From assembly GCF_003144115.1 (NCBI RefSeq), contig NW_020312002.1, positions 228,859 to 292,858 on the forward strand: DNA of 64,000 bases. The letters run 5' to 3'. Within the stretch, counting starts at the first letter, position 1, and each line of letters opens with the position of its first letter. A program made the translations under genes and the position numbers. Below the pieces are notes generated by a model that saw nothing but the letters and a program-made list of their open reading frames with translations, had not been told where the DNA came from and did no database searches. This stretch comes from Tilletiopsis washingtonensis (lineage: Eukaryota; Basidiomycota; Exobasidiomycetes; Entylomatales). Below are positions 22,131 to 34,200 of this stretch, one piece after another.

Positions 22131-24150
22131 ATGGCGCTGCGTCACCAGCTCGGCGCGCTGGGCGACGCCGCGGCCGAGTTCGCGTCGTCACTGATGCCCA
22201 TGTCGGCCGCCGACTCGGCCGCGCTGACAGTGGCATCCGAGCCGGCTCACCATGCGGCCACAGGGAGCTCCGCCGAGGGCAACGCCCATGCTCAGGCGTA
22301 CGCTCCGGCGCACTTCCAGCACCGCCGTCACCTTTCGCAGCAAGAGCACACTGCGATCATGCACCAGCAGCAGCAGCACTCGACGCACATGGACTCGCTG
22401 CAGCTCGAGCAGCAGCACATGATGCAGAACCGCGCCTCGGGTCTGACAGCGCTCGATGCCTTCACCTCTGTCGCTCCAGAGCTGCCTCAGGCCAGTGCTC
22501 GCCCGCCAACCGTCCGCAAGCGCTCTGCATCCGCGTCCGTGGCCCTGTCGTCGAACCCCAAAAGCGATGCGCAGAAGGACCGAGTGTCCATGGCGTGTAT
22601 GCACTGCCGCAGCCGGTGAGCATCTCGACGATGCCCTGGCCCACATCCTGCTGATGCTCTCACCTGTTACTAGCAAAGTGCGTTGCGACGGCGAGCAGCC
22701 AGCCTGCGGCCTGTGCACGCGTCTCGGCCGGCCGTGCAACTACGACCGCGTCAGCGAGGCAGAGAACCTGCTCTTGCGCGCTCGCAAGCGCGCCTTGAAG
22801 GTCAAGCGCGCCGGCGAGAAGAAGGCTGCTGCCAGCGGAGCGCAAGACATGGCCGACGACGCCGACGAGACGATGACAGATGCGCCTGGCGGCAGCCAGG
22901 ATGCAGCGCAGCAGCCGAGCAGCGCGCGTCGGCGCAGCCGCGTCTCCACCGCCGGGCCGCACTCTTCCTCGGCCACCGACACGCTGTCTGGCTCGCGCTC
23001 GCGCTCGACGAGCGTGTCCGAGTCGATCTCGCCGGCCATGACGTCTGTGGACAACTTCGCGGCGGGCGTCATGATGCCCTGGCAGTCCTCGTCGATGCAG
23101 CTCACGTCTGCGCCAGGCTCGCCAACAGCGATGGACATGTCGATGCCCGCGCTGCCGACGTGGCTGTCGAAGCCCGCGTTCGGCGACGTGGCGCCGCACG
23201 GCACCGTTGCGCCCCATGCCACGATGTCTGCGCAGAACGCGAACACCACTGCTTGGGCCGGGCAGCAGCAGCAGCAGATGCAGCAGTACTCGTACGGCAC
23301 GCAGGGCGCTTTCGGCGGCGGCGGCACAGCAAGCAGGCCTCCGCCCGTGCCGTATGCCGTTGGTGGCTCGTCGCTGAACGCGGCTCGGGGATCGGCGGAC
23401 ATGATGACGGGCTCGTGGCGCTCCGCCGGCTCCTGGGGCAGCTGTCCGTACGGCAGCAGCGACGGCAGTGACTCGGCGCCCTCTTCGCTCGTTCAGCGTC
23501 GTGCTGCGACCCGCGCTGCTGGTGGCCAGTCGGCCGGGCAAGAGGTGCAGCTGCACATGTCGAGCCAGCCGCATGCGCAGCCATCGAACCTAGCCAGCAC
23601 ATCACACGGCCTCGGCCTCGGCGACGCGAGCATGCAGTACACGCAGGGCGGCAGCGCCAGCACCGGCAGCAACACGTCTGCAGAGCGCCACAACCCGTAC
23701 GATCTCCGCCTGCCCGCTGCTGTCGTACTGAACGCAGCCGAGCAGTGGCGCCAGAGCATGGGCTACCCGAAGACGGAGAATCCCGCCTCGTCCGACGTGG
23801 CGGCCGGTCCGCACGGAGACAGCAATGCCGAGCACAACCTGAGCAACGAGGCGCTGCGCTCGCAGCGCTTCGGCAACTTCACACTTCAACAGCCTGCGAA
23901 CATGCAGCCACAGACGTCGCAGCAAGATCAAGGCGCCGGCGACCACGTGCTCGACATGCCCAAGCTGACGCATCAGGGTGCCGGCGGCTGGGCTGCGGCG
24001 CTCGCCAGCACCGGCAACTCTTCGCTTCTGGCCGACCCGCTGGCTGCTGCCCGTGCGGCCACGGCTGGCAGCATCCAGTGGACGCCGGACGAGTCGGGCC
24101 CGCAGGGCTTCCCGCGCCATCTGTTCGACCAGCACAGCCAGGGCCAATAG
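22131..24150 (+). CDS. Zn2Cys6 transcription factor 2, Gln/Ser-rich
   Basis: DNA-binding regulator of unknown target. After an approximately 160-residue His/Gln-rich N-terminus (with a QQQQ run and a repeated LQLEQQ-type pattern), a canonical Zn2Cys6 cluster begins: CMHCRSR is joined to KVRCDGEQPACGLCTRLGRPC by splicing of the single intron 22616-22673. Spacing is C-x2-C-x6-C-x6-C-x2-C-x6-C. A basic linker rich in Arg/Lys/Ala follows (RARKRALKVKRAGEKK). The remaining approximately 450 residues are Ser/Gly/Gln/Met-rich and look disordered. I see no fungal_trans middle-homology domain, so activation is probably through the low-complexity tail. The ATG at 22131 is the first in frame after the C/T-rich leader. 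The long upstream region suggests complex regulation. Confidence 0.88.
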
Positions 24151-24889
24151 CGACCGACCACGCTCGCCGCAGCTGTCACCCTTCCATTCGTCGCGCCCGC
24201 ACAGCGCACTCTGCGTCTCCCCTTCCTCCTTCCAGCCCAGCCCAGTCCAGCGTCACCGAGCGGCATACCGTTTCACCTTCGCCCACGCCTCCAGCCTCTC
24301 GATCTCTTCCGTCACGCGTCTGGGCCGGGCCTCTGCCCTCTATCTTATCTGCACCGCCTCTGGGCACACGTGTCGTCATCGTCGTCATCTCGTGGCCGTG
24401 CCGGACGCTCTCGTCTGTGCACTCTCGCGGCCGGGCTGAGCGCCCTTGCGCGCCCAGCCTCTCCTTCTCGCACGTCGATCGTTCGCGCGCGATAAACGTC
24501 ACCGCTTTCCCGGGCGATCACCCCTCCCACCTCTCCTTCACCAGCATTCTTTCCTCCTCCCGCTGCACGACACTCTGCCACGCAACGGGCCCAAGCGTCC
24601 GTTCCCTTGGCCTCGGGCTCCATGCCGCGAGCAACGCAACCCGTCCCGCTCTTCTCGACGTGTCATGTATCACCCTCCCGGCCAGCTTCCCCGCATGCGC
24701 GTCGTCGGCTGTGGCCCGCTCCAGCATCATACTCCGTGCCTACCTCATGCAGTCCCCGCCCACTCTCCTTGCATCTGGCCTTCGGCCTGCTCCTCTCCTC
24801 CTGTAATCCGTTCCAGCCTCGCTCGCGCCACTGAGCATAAACGATCTCATGAGCGCGCTCTGCGGGTCTGTCACGTTCCTGATGGTGTG
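24151..24889. other. Convergent intergenic region, regulator 2 / IPI3
   Basis: These 739 bp lie between two stop codons, strongly C/T-rich on the plus strand for most of their length. No coding signal is visible. They probably contain a long 3' UTR of the regulator. Confidence 0.6.
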
Positions 24890-26527
24890 CTATTGCGCCG
24901 CTCGCCGCTTCTTGGCAGCGCCCGTCTCTGCCGCCGCCCCTGCCGGTGCCTGTCCGGCGACTGTGGCGGCCCAGAGCTCCTCGTTCATCTTCGTGGCGCG
25001 CTCCAGCTGCGCCCGCAGCGTCGCAATCTCCTCTTGCGCCGCAGCTGCCTGCTTCGCCGCACGTGCTACCGCCTCTGCGTCGGCGACGCTGGCTGCTGGA
25101 GCCGCAGCTGGCTCGGCGTACGTGCTGGACGCGAGCGACGGCGCAGTGAGATAGCTTTGCAGCTGCGAGACATCAGCCTACGCACTGAAGCTGCATCTGC
25201 GCGCGACTCACTGCATCTCCTTGCTCGAAGCTCTGCATTTCCATCACTGCCTCGTCGGCCTTCTCAATCGTGCGCCCGAGCGCAGTGATCGGCGGCGCGT
25301 CATTCTGCGCCGCGCCTGCGCCCGAGCCAGCGGGCGGCGGCGGCGTGAAGAGCAGCGGCACCAGGTTCGACACGGCGCGCACAGGAGCCTTTGTTGTCGT
25401 CTCGGGCGCGAGATCCACTGTGCGCAGCAGCTGCGAGGTGTGCACGTCGTAGATCTGCAGCATGCCGCTCGCGAGCCCGACGAGCAGATGTGTGGCAGAG
25501 AGCGAGAGCGCGAGGGATGTAATAGGGGCCCTTGGACACGCCAGCGTCAGCAGCAGCGCGGAAGGCCTCCTGTGGTAGCACACTCACGGGGTCACGAGCG
25601 CCTCGCCGGCGACAGCACCCTCCGTATAGCCATGCGGCGTGACCAAGTCTATCCGCCAGACCCGGCCGCCCTGCTGCTTGCCCCCGCCGCGCTCCGCCGC
25701 CGGCACGTCGCCTGCGACAAAGGCAAAGCGCGCCGACGCATCGAGCGCCAGATGCGAGAGCGGTGCTGGCAGGATGTGCGTGTGCAACAGTCGCCGTGTG
25801 CGCATCGACCACGACTTGAGCGTGCCGTCGCGGCTCGTGCTGTACAGCCGAGCACGCAGACCGCTGCCCGGCGACAGCGCAAGTGCGGTGACAGGCAGTG
25901 AGTGGTCTGTGAAGAGCGCATACGGCGCGGGCGTGGCAGACGCCGGATTGTGCAGGCTGCGCATGGACGTGAGAAAGGGACAAGGCGATACAGATCGTGG
26001 GTGACCACTCACGCTGCCACGCTCCACGCAGCGATGCGCGAGTCGTCACCGGCAGAGATGAGGAAGTCGTCGTCGTCGGTCCATGCGAGACAGGTGACTG
26101 GCCGGTATGCAGCCTGCCAGCTGGCACAGAGGCGGCCGCGCGGGTCCCAGAGCCAGACATGGCCATCCGCGGCGCTCGAGGCCGCCAGGGCCGCCGAGGC
26201 GGCGTGCGACGCGGCCAGGGCGCGCAGCGGCGCGGCGGGGATGCAGCGGGCGGCGAGGGCGCCGCTGCTGCCGCTGCTGCCGGGCAGGGCGTGAATGTGC
26301 AGCAGTGCACGGGCGGCATCGGCGTGCACGACGTGTGCGGCGCCGAGGCGAGCCAGGGCGTGGGCGCCGGGTGCGGGCACGGCGGAGCGCAGCGTGAGGA
26401 GCGGCGCGTGGGCGTTGGGCGCACTCAGGCCCACCACGGCCACGACGGCGGCGACGTGGCCCGACGGCTGGGCGGGCGTGAGAGAGTAGAGGATGGCCTC
26501 GCGCGGCAGCTGCGCCGTCGTGGTCAT
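24890..26527 (-). CDS. IPI3: Pre-rRNA-processing protein IPI3 (WDR18), WD-repeat
   Basis: WD-repeat subunit of the Rix1 complex, which acts in ITS2 processing and late pre-60S maturation in the nucleus. Several WD blades are visible: DGHVWLWDPRGRLCASW; RPVTCLAWTDDDDFLISAGDDSRIAAWSV (positions about 26010-26100); LPVTALALSPG and STSRDGTLKSWSMRT; and SATHLLVGLASGMLQIYDVHT. The C-terminus has the family's coiled coil (EEIATLRAQLERATKMNEEL) and ends in a basic AKKRRAAQ tail. There are four exons. The N-terminus MTTTAQLPREAILYSL is plausible because ATG 26527 is the first in frame. Divergent from ASN1. Confidence 0.87.
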
Positions 26528-26874
26528 GGCGAAGTGCAGGTCGTGGGTGGAGGATGGAGGCTGAAGGCTGGTGTGGAGCTGCAGGAAGGCCTCGAGGAGG
26601 CAGAGCAGCCAAAAGTTGCTGACATAAGCACGCTCGCCGTTCCCACGCTGCCTTCGCGGGTCACCAGAAGGCTTGGCCGCGGCTGCGATAGTGCGCCCGG
26701 CGTTGCGGCAGGCGGCCAGTGTCGGCCGTTTCGTGCCGCGCCTTCCCGAGGCACGCAAGTGACTCGCCTCGGCGGCGCTGGAAGAACAGCGAGGCTGGCC
26801 GCATGCGAGAACGCGTCTCCGCAGCCCCTCTCTCCCTCCCACCACATCTCCTCACCACCCCGCACTCGCCCATC
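26528..26874. promoter_or_regulatory. Divergent promoter IPI3 / ASN1
   Basis: 347 bp. TGACTC (Gcn4-type core) lies at 26760-26765, 115 bp upstream of ASN1. GCTGACATAAGCAC lies at 26618-26631, and the same 14 nt recur in the HIS3/SDR promoter at 53469-53482. Function is inferred from position and motif only. Confidence 0.45.
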
Positions 26875-29050
26875 ATGTGCGGCATTCTCGCCTGCATTCA
26901 CCACCCAGACGCGGCCGCATACCGGCCGCGCATGCTCAACCTCTCGCGCTGCATCCGCCACCGCGGCCCCGACTGGAGCGGCTGCGTCGTCACCGACGAG
27001 AGCTCGCAGGACACGCCCAAGCAGGGCAGCATTCTGTGCCACGAGCGTCTGGCCATTGTCGGCGTCGGTGAGTAGTGCCTGCAAGGCGATGGGTGTAGGG
27101 CCGCGAGACCTCTCGGCGAGCAGCAGGGCAAAAGCTTGGCAGGAGCATCATGGGCAGCAGGTGGGCAGCGCAGGTGCAAGGCGGCGCACAGAGCTGGCGC
27201 AGGATGGCGAGGACAGTACAGGGGTCGGGAGCGCGGCACTTTTGCAGAGCGGACAGCGCTGCCAGCATCGGCACACAGGCCTGCACATCGCCGATGTCCT
27301 CGCACGCACGCTGCTCCGGCGCGCTGCACGCAGCTGGGACTGACTCCGGCACTCAGACACCGGTGCCCAGCCGCTCGTCTCCACCGACGGCAAGATCATC
27401 CTTGCCGTCAACGGCGAGATCTACAACCACCGCGCGCTGCGCAAAGGGCTCAAGGACCAGAGCGCCGAGTTCAAGACGCACTCCGACTGCGAGGTCATCC
27501 TGCACCTCTACCGCGAGCACGGTGCCGACTTTGTCAAGATGCTCGACGGCATGTTCTCCTTTGTGCTGCTCGACACGAGCGTGACGCCGTCGCGCGTGCT
27601 TGCCGCGCGCGACCCCATCGGCATCACCACGTTCTACAAGGGCTCGTCGTACAAGTACCCGGGCGCCGTCTTCTTCGCCAGTGAGCTCAAGGCCTTCCAC
27701 GAGGAGTGCGAGATCATCGACGCCTTCCCGCCGGGCCACTACTACGACTCGGCGCGCGGTGACGGCGACGAGATTGTGCGCTACTACACGCCCGCCTGGT
27801 GGAACGGCGACGTGGAGCCGAGCGCGCTGCCGACCAACGACGCCGACCTCGCGCTGATCCGCGAGCGCCTCGAGATGGCCGTGCGCAAGCGCCTCATGTC
27901 CGAGGTGCCGTACGGCGTGCTGCTCTCCGGCGGCCTCGACTCCAGTCTCATTGCCGCGATTGCCGCGCGCGAGACGAACAAGGTGGCAGAGGCGCAGCGC
28001 GTGCGCATGGAGCAGGCGCATCAGCGCCGCGCAGCCAAGCGCATGGCGGGAGGCAGCGGCGCTGTGACGCCGGCGGCCGGTGCCGGCGCTGCTGACGGCA
28101 TGGCTGTGGGCCTCGACGACGAGGCGGGCGAGGAGACGCTGGCCAGCTGGCCGCGGCTGCACAGCTTCAGCATTGGCCTGCCCGGCTCGCCAGACCTGGC
28201 TGCGGCACGGGCGGCTGCCGCCTACCTGGGCACCGTGCACCACGAGTACACGTTCTCGGTGCAGGAGGGCCTCGACGCCATCGCCGATGTCATCTTCCAC
28301 CTCGAGACGTACGACGTGACGACGGTGCGCGCGTCGACGCCGATGTACCTGCTCTCGCGCAAGATCAAGGCCATGGGTGTCAAGATGGTGCTCTCGGGCG
28401 AGGGCTCGGACGAGATCTTCGGCGGCTACCTGTACTTCCACGCTGCGCCCGACGCCACGTCCTTTGCCAAGGAGTGCGTGAGCCGGGTGAAGAACCTGCA
28501 CACGGCCGACTGCCTGCGCGCCAACAAGTCAACGATGGCGTGGGGCCTCGAGGCGCGCGTGCCCTTCCTCGACCGCGCCTTCCTCGACGCCAGCATGGCC
28601 ATCGATGCCAAGCACAAGCAGTTCAGCAAGGGCTCGCTGCAGACCAAGGACGCCGACGGCCGCCCGAAGATGGAGAAGTACATCCTGCGCAAGGCCTTTG
28701 ACCTCACGCCCGAGGGCGACGACAAGCCGTACCTGCCGTCGGAGATCCTGTGGCGGCAGAAGGAGCAGTTCAGCGACGGCGTCGGCTACTCGTGGATCGA
28801 CGGCATCAAGGAGCACTCGGAGAAGGCCGTCTCGGACGCCAAGTTCTCGCAGCGCGCACGGCGCTACCCGCAGGACACGCCCGACACCAAGGAGGCCTAC
28901 TGGATCCGCGAGCAGTTCGAGGCCTGGTTCCCGTCGCCCGCTGCGGCCAGCACGGCGGTGCGCTGGGTGCCGCGCGGCGACTGGGGCTGCGCCAGCGACC
29001 CGTCCGGCCGCGCCGTGGGCATCCACGACTCGGCGTACAGCACGGAGTGA
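26875..29050 (+). CDS. ASN1: Asparagine synthetase (glutamine-hydrolysing)
   Basis: Converts aspartate, glutamine and ATP to asparagine in the cytosol. The start [10 protein letters not shown] leaves Cys2 as the glutaminase nucleophile after Met removal, which fixes the start codon. The class-II amidotransferase domain shows [28 protein letters not shown] and [10 protein letters not shown]. The synthetase domain has the PP-loop LSGGLDSSL and the segment [18 protein letters not shown]. The predicted length is 628 residues. An Ala/Gly-rich insertion of about 60 residues sits between the PP-loop helix and [12 protein letters not shown] single intron, 27068-27356, is 289 nt, far longer than the usual introns here. 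All catalytic motifs are intact. Confidence 0.95.
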
Positions 29051-29475
29051 AGGCGGGGAAGGGGAGCTGGACAGAGGGACGCGTAGAGAGACGCTTGAAG
29101 AGGACCAGTAGCGAGACCGCTCAATAATGTGCAAGGCGGAGGACGAGGTCAATAGAGCACACGTGCCGACCGCAAGCATGGGCTGCTTGCCCAATGTGTG
29201 ATTAGACTTTCATTACGGAGCTCGCAGCGATGGGATGAAGTGTGCTTGAGATGAAGGGTCAATCGGCACGGCCCGGGCGACGCAGCTGCGCACGGCGCCG
29301 AGCCACGGGGGGCTTGGGAAGGGACTAGAGGCGACGGGCGCGGACAGGCGGCACGCAGCGCGCGCGGCAAGGCCAGAGCCGACGGACGCCTGCGAGCCCG
29401 GCGGCCCAGCGCCGCAGGGAGGGGTCGTAGCAGGGACATGGCGGGCGTTAAACGGGACAGCGGGCGCGAGAAGAT
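29051..29475. other. Convergent intergenic region ASN1 / E2 enzyme
   Basis: These 425 bp hold the two 3' UTRs. An AATAAT patch near 29124 could be a polyadenylation element for ASN1. One ACGCGT occurs near 29080, probably by chance because it is downstream of both genes. Confidence 0.5.
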
Positions 29476-30829
29476 CTAGGCGTTCGCGTGCTGGCGGACA
29501 GACAGCCCTCATCAGCATGGCGGGCAGCATCGCAGCTTCCGCAGCGCTCACCTTCCGCGTGTACTCCTGCGCCGTCTTGTTGAACTTGGCCCGGTCTGTC
29601 TTGTACATCTCCGCTGAGGCACAGAGCGATGAGGAACGTGTCTGACTGCAACGCCGGCTGCAGCGACTTACCGATCGATGCCACGAGCGCGTCATCCGGG
29701 TTCGGCTCGGCAAGCAGCTGCTGGATCGAGAGCAGGACTGGTGCGAGGCATGGTGTGAGCTGCAGTCACCGCCTGCGCAGTGTGGTAGCGGCAGCATGCT
29801 TGCACGCCAACAAACCTGGCACGCCAGGGACATGCGCCTTGCCTGTGCTGCCGTCAGGCACCTTGCTCCAGCCTGGAAGTCCAGCTTCGCGCTGCTGTGC
29901 CCGTTCATGCTCTGACGCCCCGGCTTCGAACCTCCGACGCAGCCTTCCTGACACCCCTTGCACTCACTCGTTGCTGCCTTCGTGCTCGGCTTCCATGCCT
30001 CCGACTTCAGCAGACCCACACACATGTCTGCACACGCAGCACAGCAGAGCGTCAGTGTCCAGACAGCTTCCCTAGCACGCGAGACACGCACTGCCATCTT
30101 CATCAACGTTCGGGTGGAAGACGCGCGTGGCGAACTTGAGGCGCGGCGACTTGAACGGGTACTCGATGGGGAAGTCGAGCTCGATCTGCGTTCGTCGTCA
30201 GCACGAGGCTTCTCTCTCGCATTGCCCGGCTCAACCCACCACAAAGACGCCGCCAGCATATGGGCTGTCAGCCTGCGGACAGAGTTGGTGAGCCGAAGTG
30301 GAGCAGATGCCTCCAGCAGGACGACGTACCGGCCCGTGCAGCTTGGCGGTCCATTTGTAGATGTTGGACCTGCAGGCACGAGTCAGGACGGGACATGATG
30401 AGGCCTGCAAGCACAACGCCGACGCACTCGTTGGGCGTGATCTCTGCGCTCGAGCCATGTCAGCGCAACGAAGCAGCAGGCGAGCGGAGCGGCGCGACGC
30501 ACCAATGCCGTCAAGCGGAGTGTTGTTCAGGTCCATCAGCTCCTGAAAGCGGCCAGCGAAGCGGTGTTAGCGTGCGCTGCCAAGCTGCTGCTGGCGCAAG
30601 CGTGCAGGCGCTCGTGGACGGCGACATCAAGTCGTGCGGCTCCACTGCGCCCGCTGTGCCGGTCCGCCACCCCCACTGCTGCGTCGTTGGAGAGCTAGTA
30701 CATGCCGTACCGGCGCCGCAGCTACTCAGAGCCAGAGTCTGCTGCTCATCGGACAGCAAGGCGCCGGCAAGTGTTCCAAAGCGCAAGGTGCTCGGTGCGC
30801 ACCTTCGTGAGACGCTTCGAGCTCGCCAT
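29476..30829 (-). CDS. Ubiquitin-conjugating enzyme E2
   Basis: Carries activated ubiquitin (or a related modifier) on its active-site cysteine. Spliced exons read [41 protein letters not shown], then [16 protein letters not shown], a [23 protein letters not shown] core, and [16 protein letters not shown] with the catalytic Cys. It ends [18 protein letters not shown] and EYTRKHANA. The HPN triad precedes the active site as in the family. The WKPSTK element recalls UBE2L3-like enzymes rather than the UBC4/5 group; the exact paralogue is uncertain. The gene is small but has seven or so introns, two of them long: 30802-30543 (260 nt) and one of about 235 nt after KPSTKAAT. Confidence 0.88.
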
Positions 30830-31272
30830 GATGGGCGAGGAGGTGTGGAGCGGAGCGAGGCGGGAATGAGAGTGATAGACAAGGCGTGGAGTGCCGAGCG
30901 AGGGAGTAGTGGAGAGGAACGTGCACGCTCAGGGGAGTGGAGATGGGGTTGCGAGGCAGGCTGGCCGTGCCGTGCGCCGGCGGAGCTCCACGCGCGCACT
31001 GGCAGGCGCTGTGACGCACGGCACCGCTCAGCCCGCCGAGTCCTTGGCTGGCGCCGTGCTTCGCCGCCGTCGCGCTCTTGGCCAGCTCGCGCGACCGTGC
31101 AGCGGGCAAGCTGCTCCCACGCTGTCCGTGGGAGTCACGCTGCGTCACGCTAGCGCCCTCCACTCGCTGACACGGAGGCAGGGAGGGCCCTTGCTTTGCT
31201 TCTTCGCGCCGCGCCTCGCTCTGTCCCTCTCGCTCCCGACACCCACTCTCTGCGCACCCCACACCGCCAGCC
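30830..31272. promoter_or_regulatory. Divergent promoter E2 enzyme / SLH1-type helicase
   Basis: 443 bp between divergent ATGs. The side next to the helicase is C-rich (31200-31270), as is usual near starts here. I see no recognisable factor site. Confidence 0.4.
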
Positions 31273-34200
31273 ATGGCCCTCTCACAGGCCCTCTCCGCGC
31301 TGCTTGTCGGCTCAGTGCCGGCTGCAGCCGACGGACCGCCCGCACTGCTGCCCGACGAGCTGCTCGCGGCACTCAGCGGCCTCTCCCACGAGTCCGCGTC
31401 TGCGAGCGCCGCTGTCGATGACGATGATGATGCGGATGACAATGATCCGCGCGCTACTGCCGGACTCTGGGACGAGATGCTCGACGCTGCATGCGTCATC
31501 ACCGACGCCGAGCCGGCGCAGAATGGCGCGAGACAGTCCCCCTGTGCCGCTCTGGACAGCCTGAACCAGTGCGTGCCCTAGCACGCCCCCCCCCCCCCCC
31601 CTTCCCCTCCTTGCAGTCCACGCTGACCGTGGCCGCAGACATCTGGAGCGCGCGTATCCCGACGAGTCGCTGCGCACGTCGATGCTCACGGCGCTCGCAG
31701 ATGTGCTGGCGGCGGGCCGTGGAGACGACGAGGTCAGCGCACAGCTGGCCGAGACGCTGGGCTGGGACCAGCTCGAGCTGGTGGAGCAGGTCATGGGCGA
31801 GCGCCAAAAGGTGCTGGATGGGCTGCGACGGGTGAGTGGTACTCGTCGTTGTTAGGCCCGAGCGGAGCCACAAGACACCGGCATGCGAGCGGTTGTGCTG
31901 GACTCGGAGCATGGGAAGGGACGACGCTGCTGATGCCTCTTGCCTGCAGCCACAGGATGACGCCCAAGACGTTGCAGCGGTCGACCACTACCAGCAGTCG
32001 TCCTTTGCGGCACCAGCTGTCGAAGAGCGCCACGCAGCCCCATCAGGCGCCTACGTGCCTCGCGCACAGATGACGTTCCAGACTGCCGAGGACGTGGCCG
32101 AGCAGAAGCGGCAGCGTGCCGAGGCTCGCCGCGCTGCTCGTCACCGCAACGCGACCGGACAACACGCAGAGGATGCGCCTCTGTCGCTCGCTGAGATGGA
32201 GCGCATGCGCGAAGCAGAGCTTGCAGCGGCGGCATCTCGGCCGCTGTTCACCTCCAACCCGACGGGCGCTCGCTCGGAGCCGCAGTACCCGCACGTCTAC
32301 TCGTCTGGAGCACAAGGCAACATCCTCTCAGCGATGGGCCAGAAGTTCGCCTTGCCGGCCGGTACGACGCGGGAGCAGGCCGAGTTTTGGGAGGAGGTGA
32401 CGATCCCACCGCCGAAGCAGCTGCCCTTCCGCTCTGCAGAGCGCCTGATCCCGATCAATGAGCTGCCGCCAATGTTCCGCTCGGCCTTTCCCGGCTACGC
32501 CAGCTTGAATCGGCTGCAGTCGGCCGTGTTCCCTCTAGGCTTCCAGACCAACGAGAATCTGCTCATCTGTGCACCGACGGGCGCCGGCAAGACCGACGTG
32601 GCCATGCTCACGGTCTTGCGCTGCATCAGCCTGTACGCTGCCGAAGCACAGGCACGGCAAGAGGCCGGGCCAGGCGCAGCGCGCGGCGTGGGCCAGTACG
32701 GCATCCGCATGAACGAGTTCAAGATCATCTACGTCGCGCCGATGAAGGCCCTCGCTGCGGAGATCGTACGCAAGTTCGGCAAACGCCTCGCCTACCTTGG
32801 CATCAAGGTCCGCGAGCTCACGGGTGAGAAGCAGCGCTGCGTATGACTGCGAGCGGCGTTGACAGTACCTCGTCTGCAGGTGACATGCAGCTCACGAGGC
32901 AGGAGATCGCCGAGACGCAGATGATCGTGACGACGCCCGAGAAGTGGGACGTCGTCACGCGCAAGCCGACCGGCGAGGGCGAACTGGCCTCAGTGAGTCG
33001 CCAAGAGCCTGTCTCGCTTCGACGGCGACTCACGCCTGCACCGCCGCTCAGAAAGTAAAGCTGTTGATCATCGACGAGGTGCACCTGCTCCATGAAGACC
33101 GAGGAGCTGTCATCGAGACGATTGTGGCCCGCACGCTGCGCTTGGTACGTCGCCTCTAGTCCGCGATCGCACCACCACGCTCACGCTGCCTCTGCACAGG
33201 TCGAGTCGAGTCAATCGCTCATCCGCATTGTCGGCCTCTCGGCCACGCTGCCCAACTACGTCGACGTCGCCGACTTCCTGCGGTGAGTGAGCCCCCTGTC
33301 GCCGCTGCGTTCGATGCTCACACCTGCCCAGGGTCAATCGCATGCAGGGCCTCTTCTACTTCGACTCCTCGTTCCGCCCGGTGCCGCTCGAGCAGCACTT
33401 CATTGGCGTCAAGGGCAAGGCAGGCAGTCCGACGTCGCGCGGCAACCTCGACAAGGCCGTGTTCAACAAGGTCGAGCAGCTGCTGGCGCAGGGGCACCAG
33501 CTGATGATCTTCGTGCACGCACGCAAAGAAACGGTCAAGACGGCCATGACGATGCGCGACATGTGCCGCGACGAGGGCATTGCCGAGCTCCTCATGGCCG
33601 GACGCGAGGGCAACGTCAAGCTCGACGGCATCAAGCGCGACCTGCTTACCAGCAGGAACAAGGAGCTCAAGGAGCTCTTCGAGTCGGGCCTCGGCATCCA
33701 CCACGCCGGCATGCTGCGTTCTGACCGCAACTTGAGCGAGCGCGCCTTCGAGAGCGGTCTGACACGCATCCTCTGCTGTACCTCGACGCTCGCGTGGGGT
33801 GTCAACTTGCCCGCCTACGCTGTGCTCATCAAGGGCACCGAGGTGTACGACTCGAGCGTCGGCAAGTTCGTCGACCTCTCCATCCTCGACGTGCTGCAGA
33901 TCTTCGGACGCGCTGGACGACCGCAGTACGAGGACCTCGGCGTGGGCTACATCTGCACGAATCAGGACAAGCTGACGCACTACATCGACGCGATCACGTC
34001 GCAGCACCCTATCGAATCGAAGTGAGTGGCTCGGCGTGCCAGGCAGAGAGCTGCGCTGACGCTCTGCAGGTTCATCACCGGCCTCGTCGACTCGCTCAAC
34101 GCTGAGGTGGCGCTGGGCACGGTCAACAGCCTCGATGACGGACAGACGTGGCTCTCGTACACGTACATGTTCACGCGCATGAAGCGCAACCCGCTCGGCT

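Noticed and set aside
20615-22654. 679-codon plus-strand frame entering regulator 2
   Set aside because: It is Arg/Ala/Pro/His-rich noise, is out of frame with the Zn2Cys6 gene, and crosses low-complexity sequence.
22131-24150. Secondary-metabolite or nutrient cluster around the Zn2Cys6 regulators
   Set aside because: Neighbouring genes are housekeeping genes (splicing, ribosome assembly, amino-acid synthesis) with no biosynthetic core enzyme or transporter set.
29076-29090. ACGCGT near 29080 as another cell-cycle box
   Set aside because: It is downstream of both converging genes, so it is not in a promoter.
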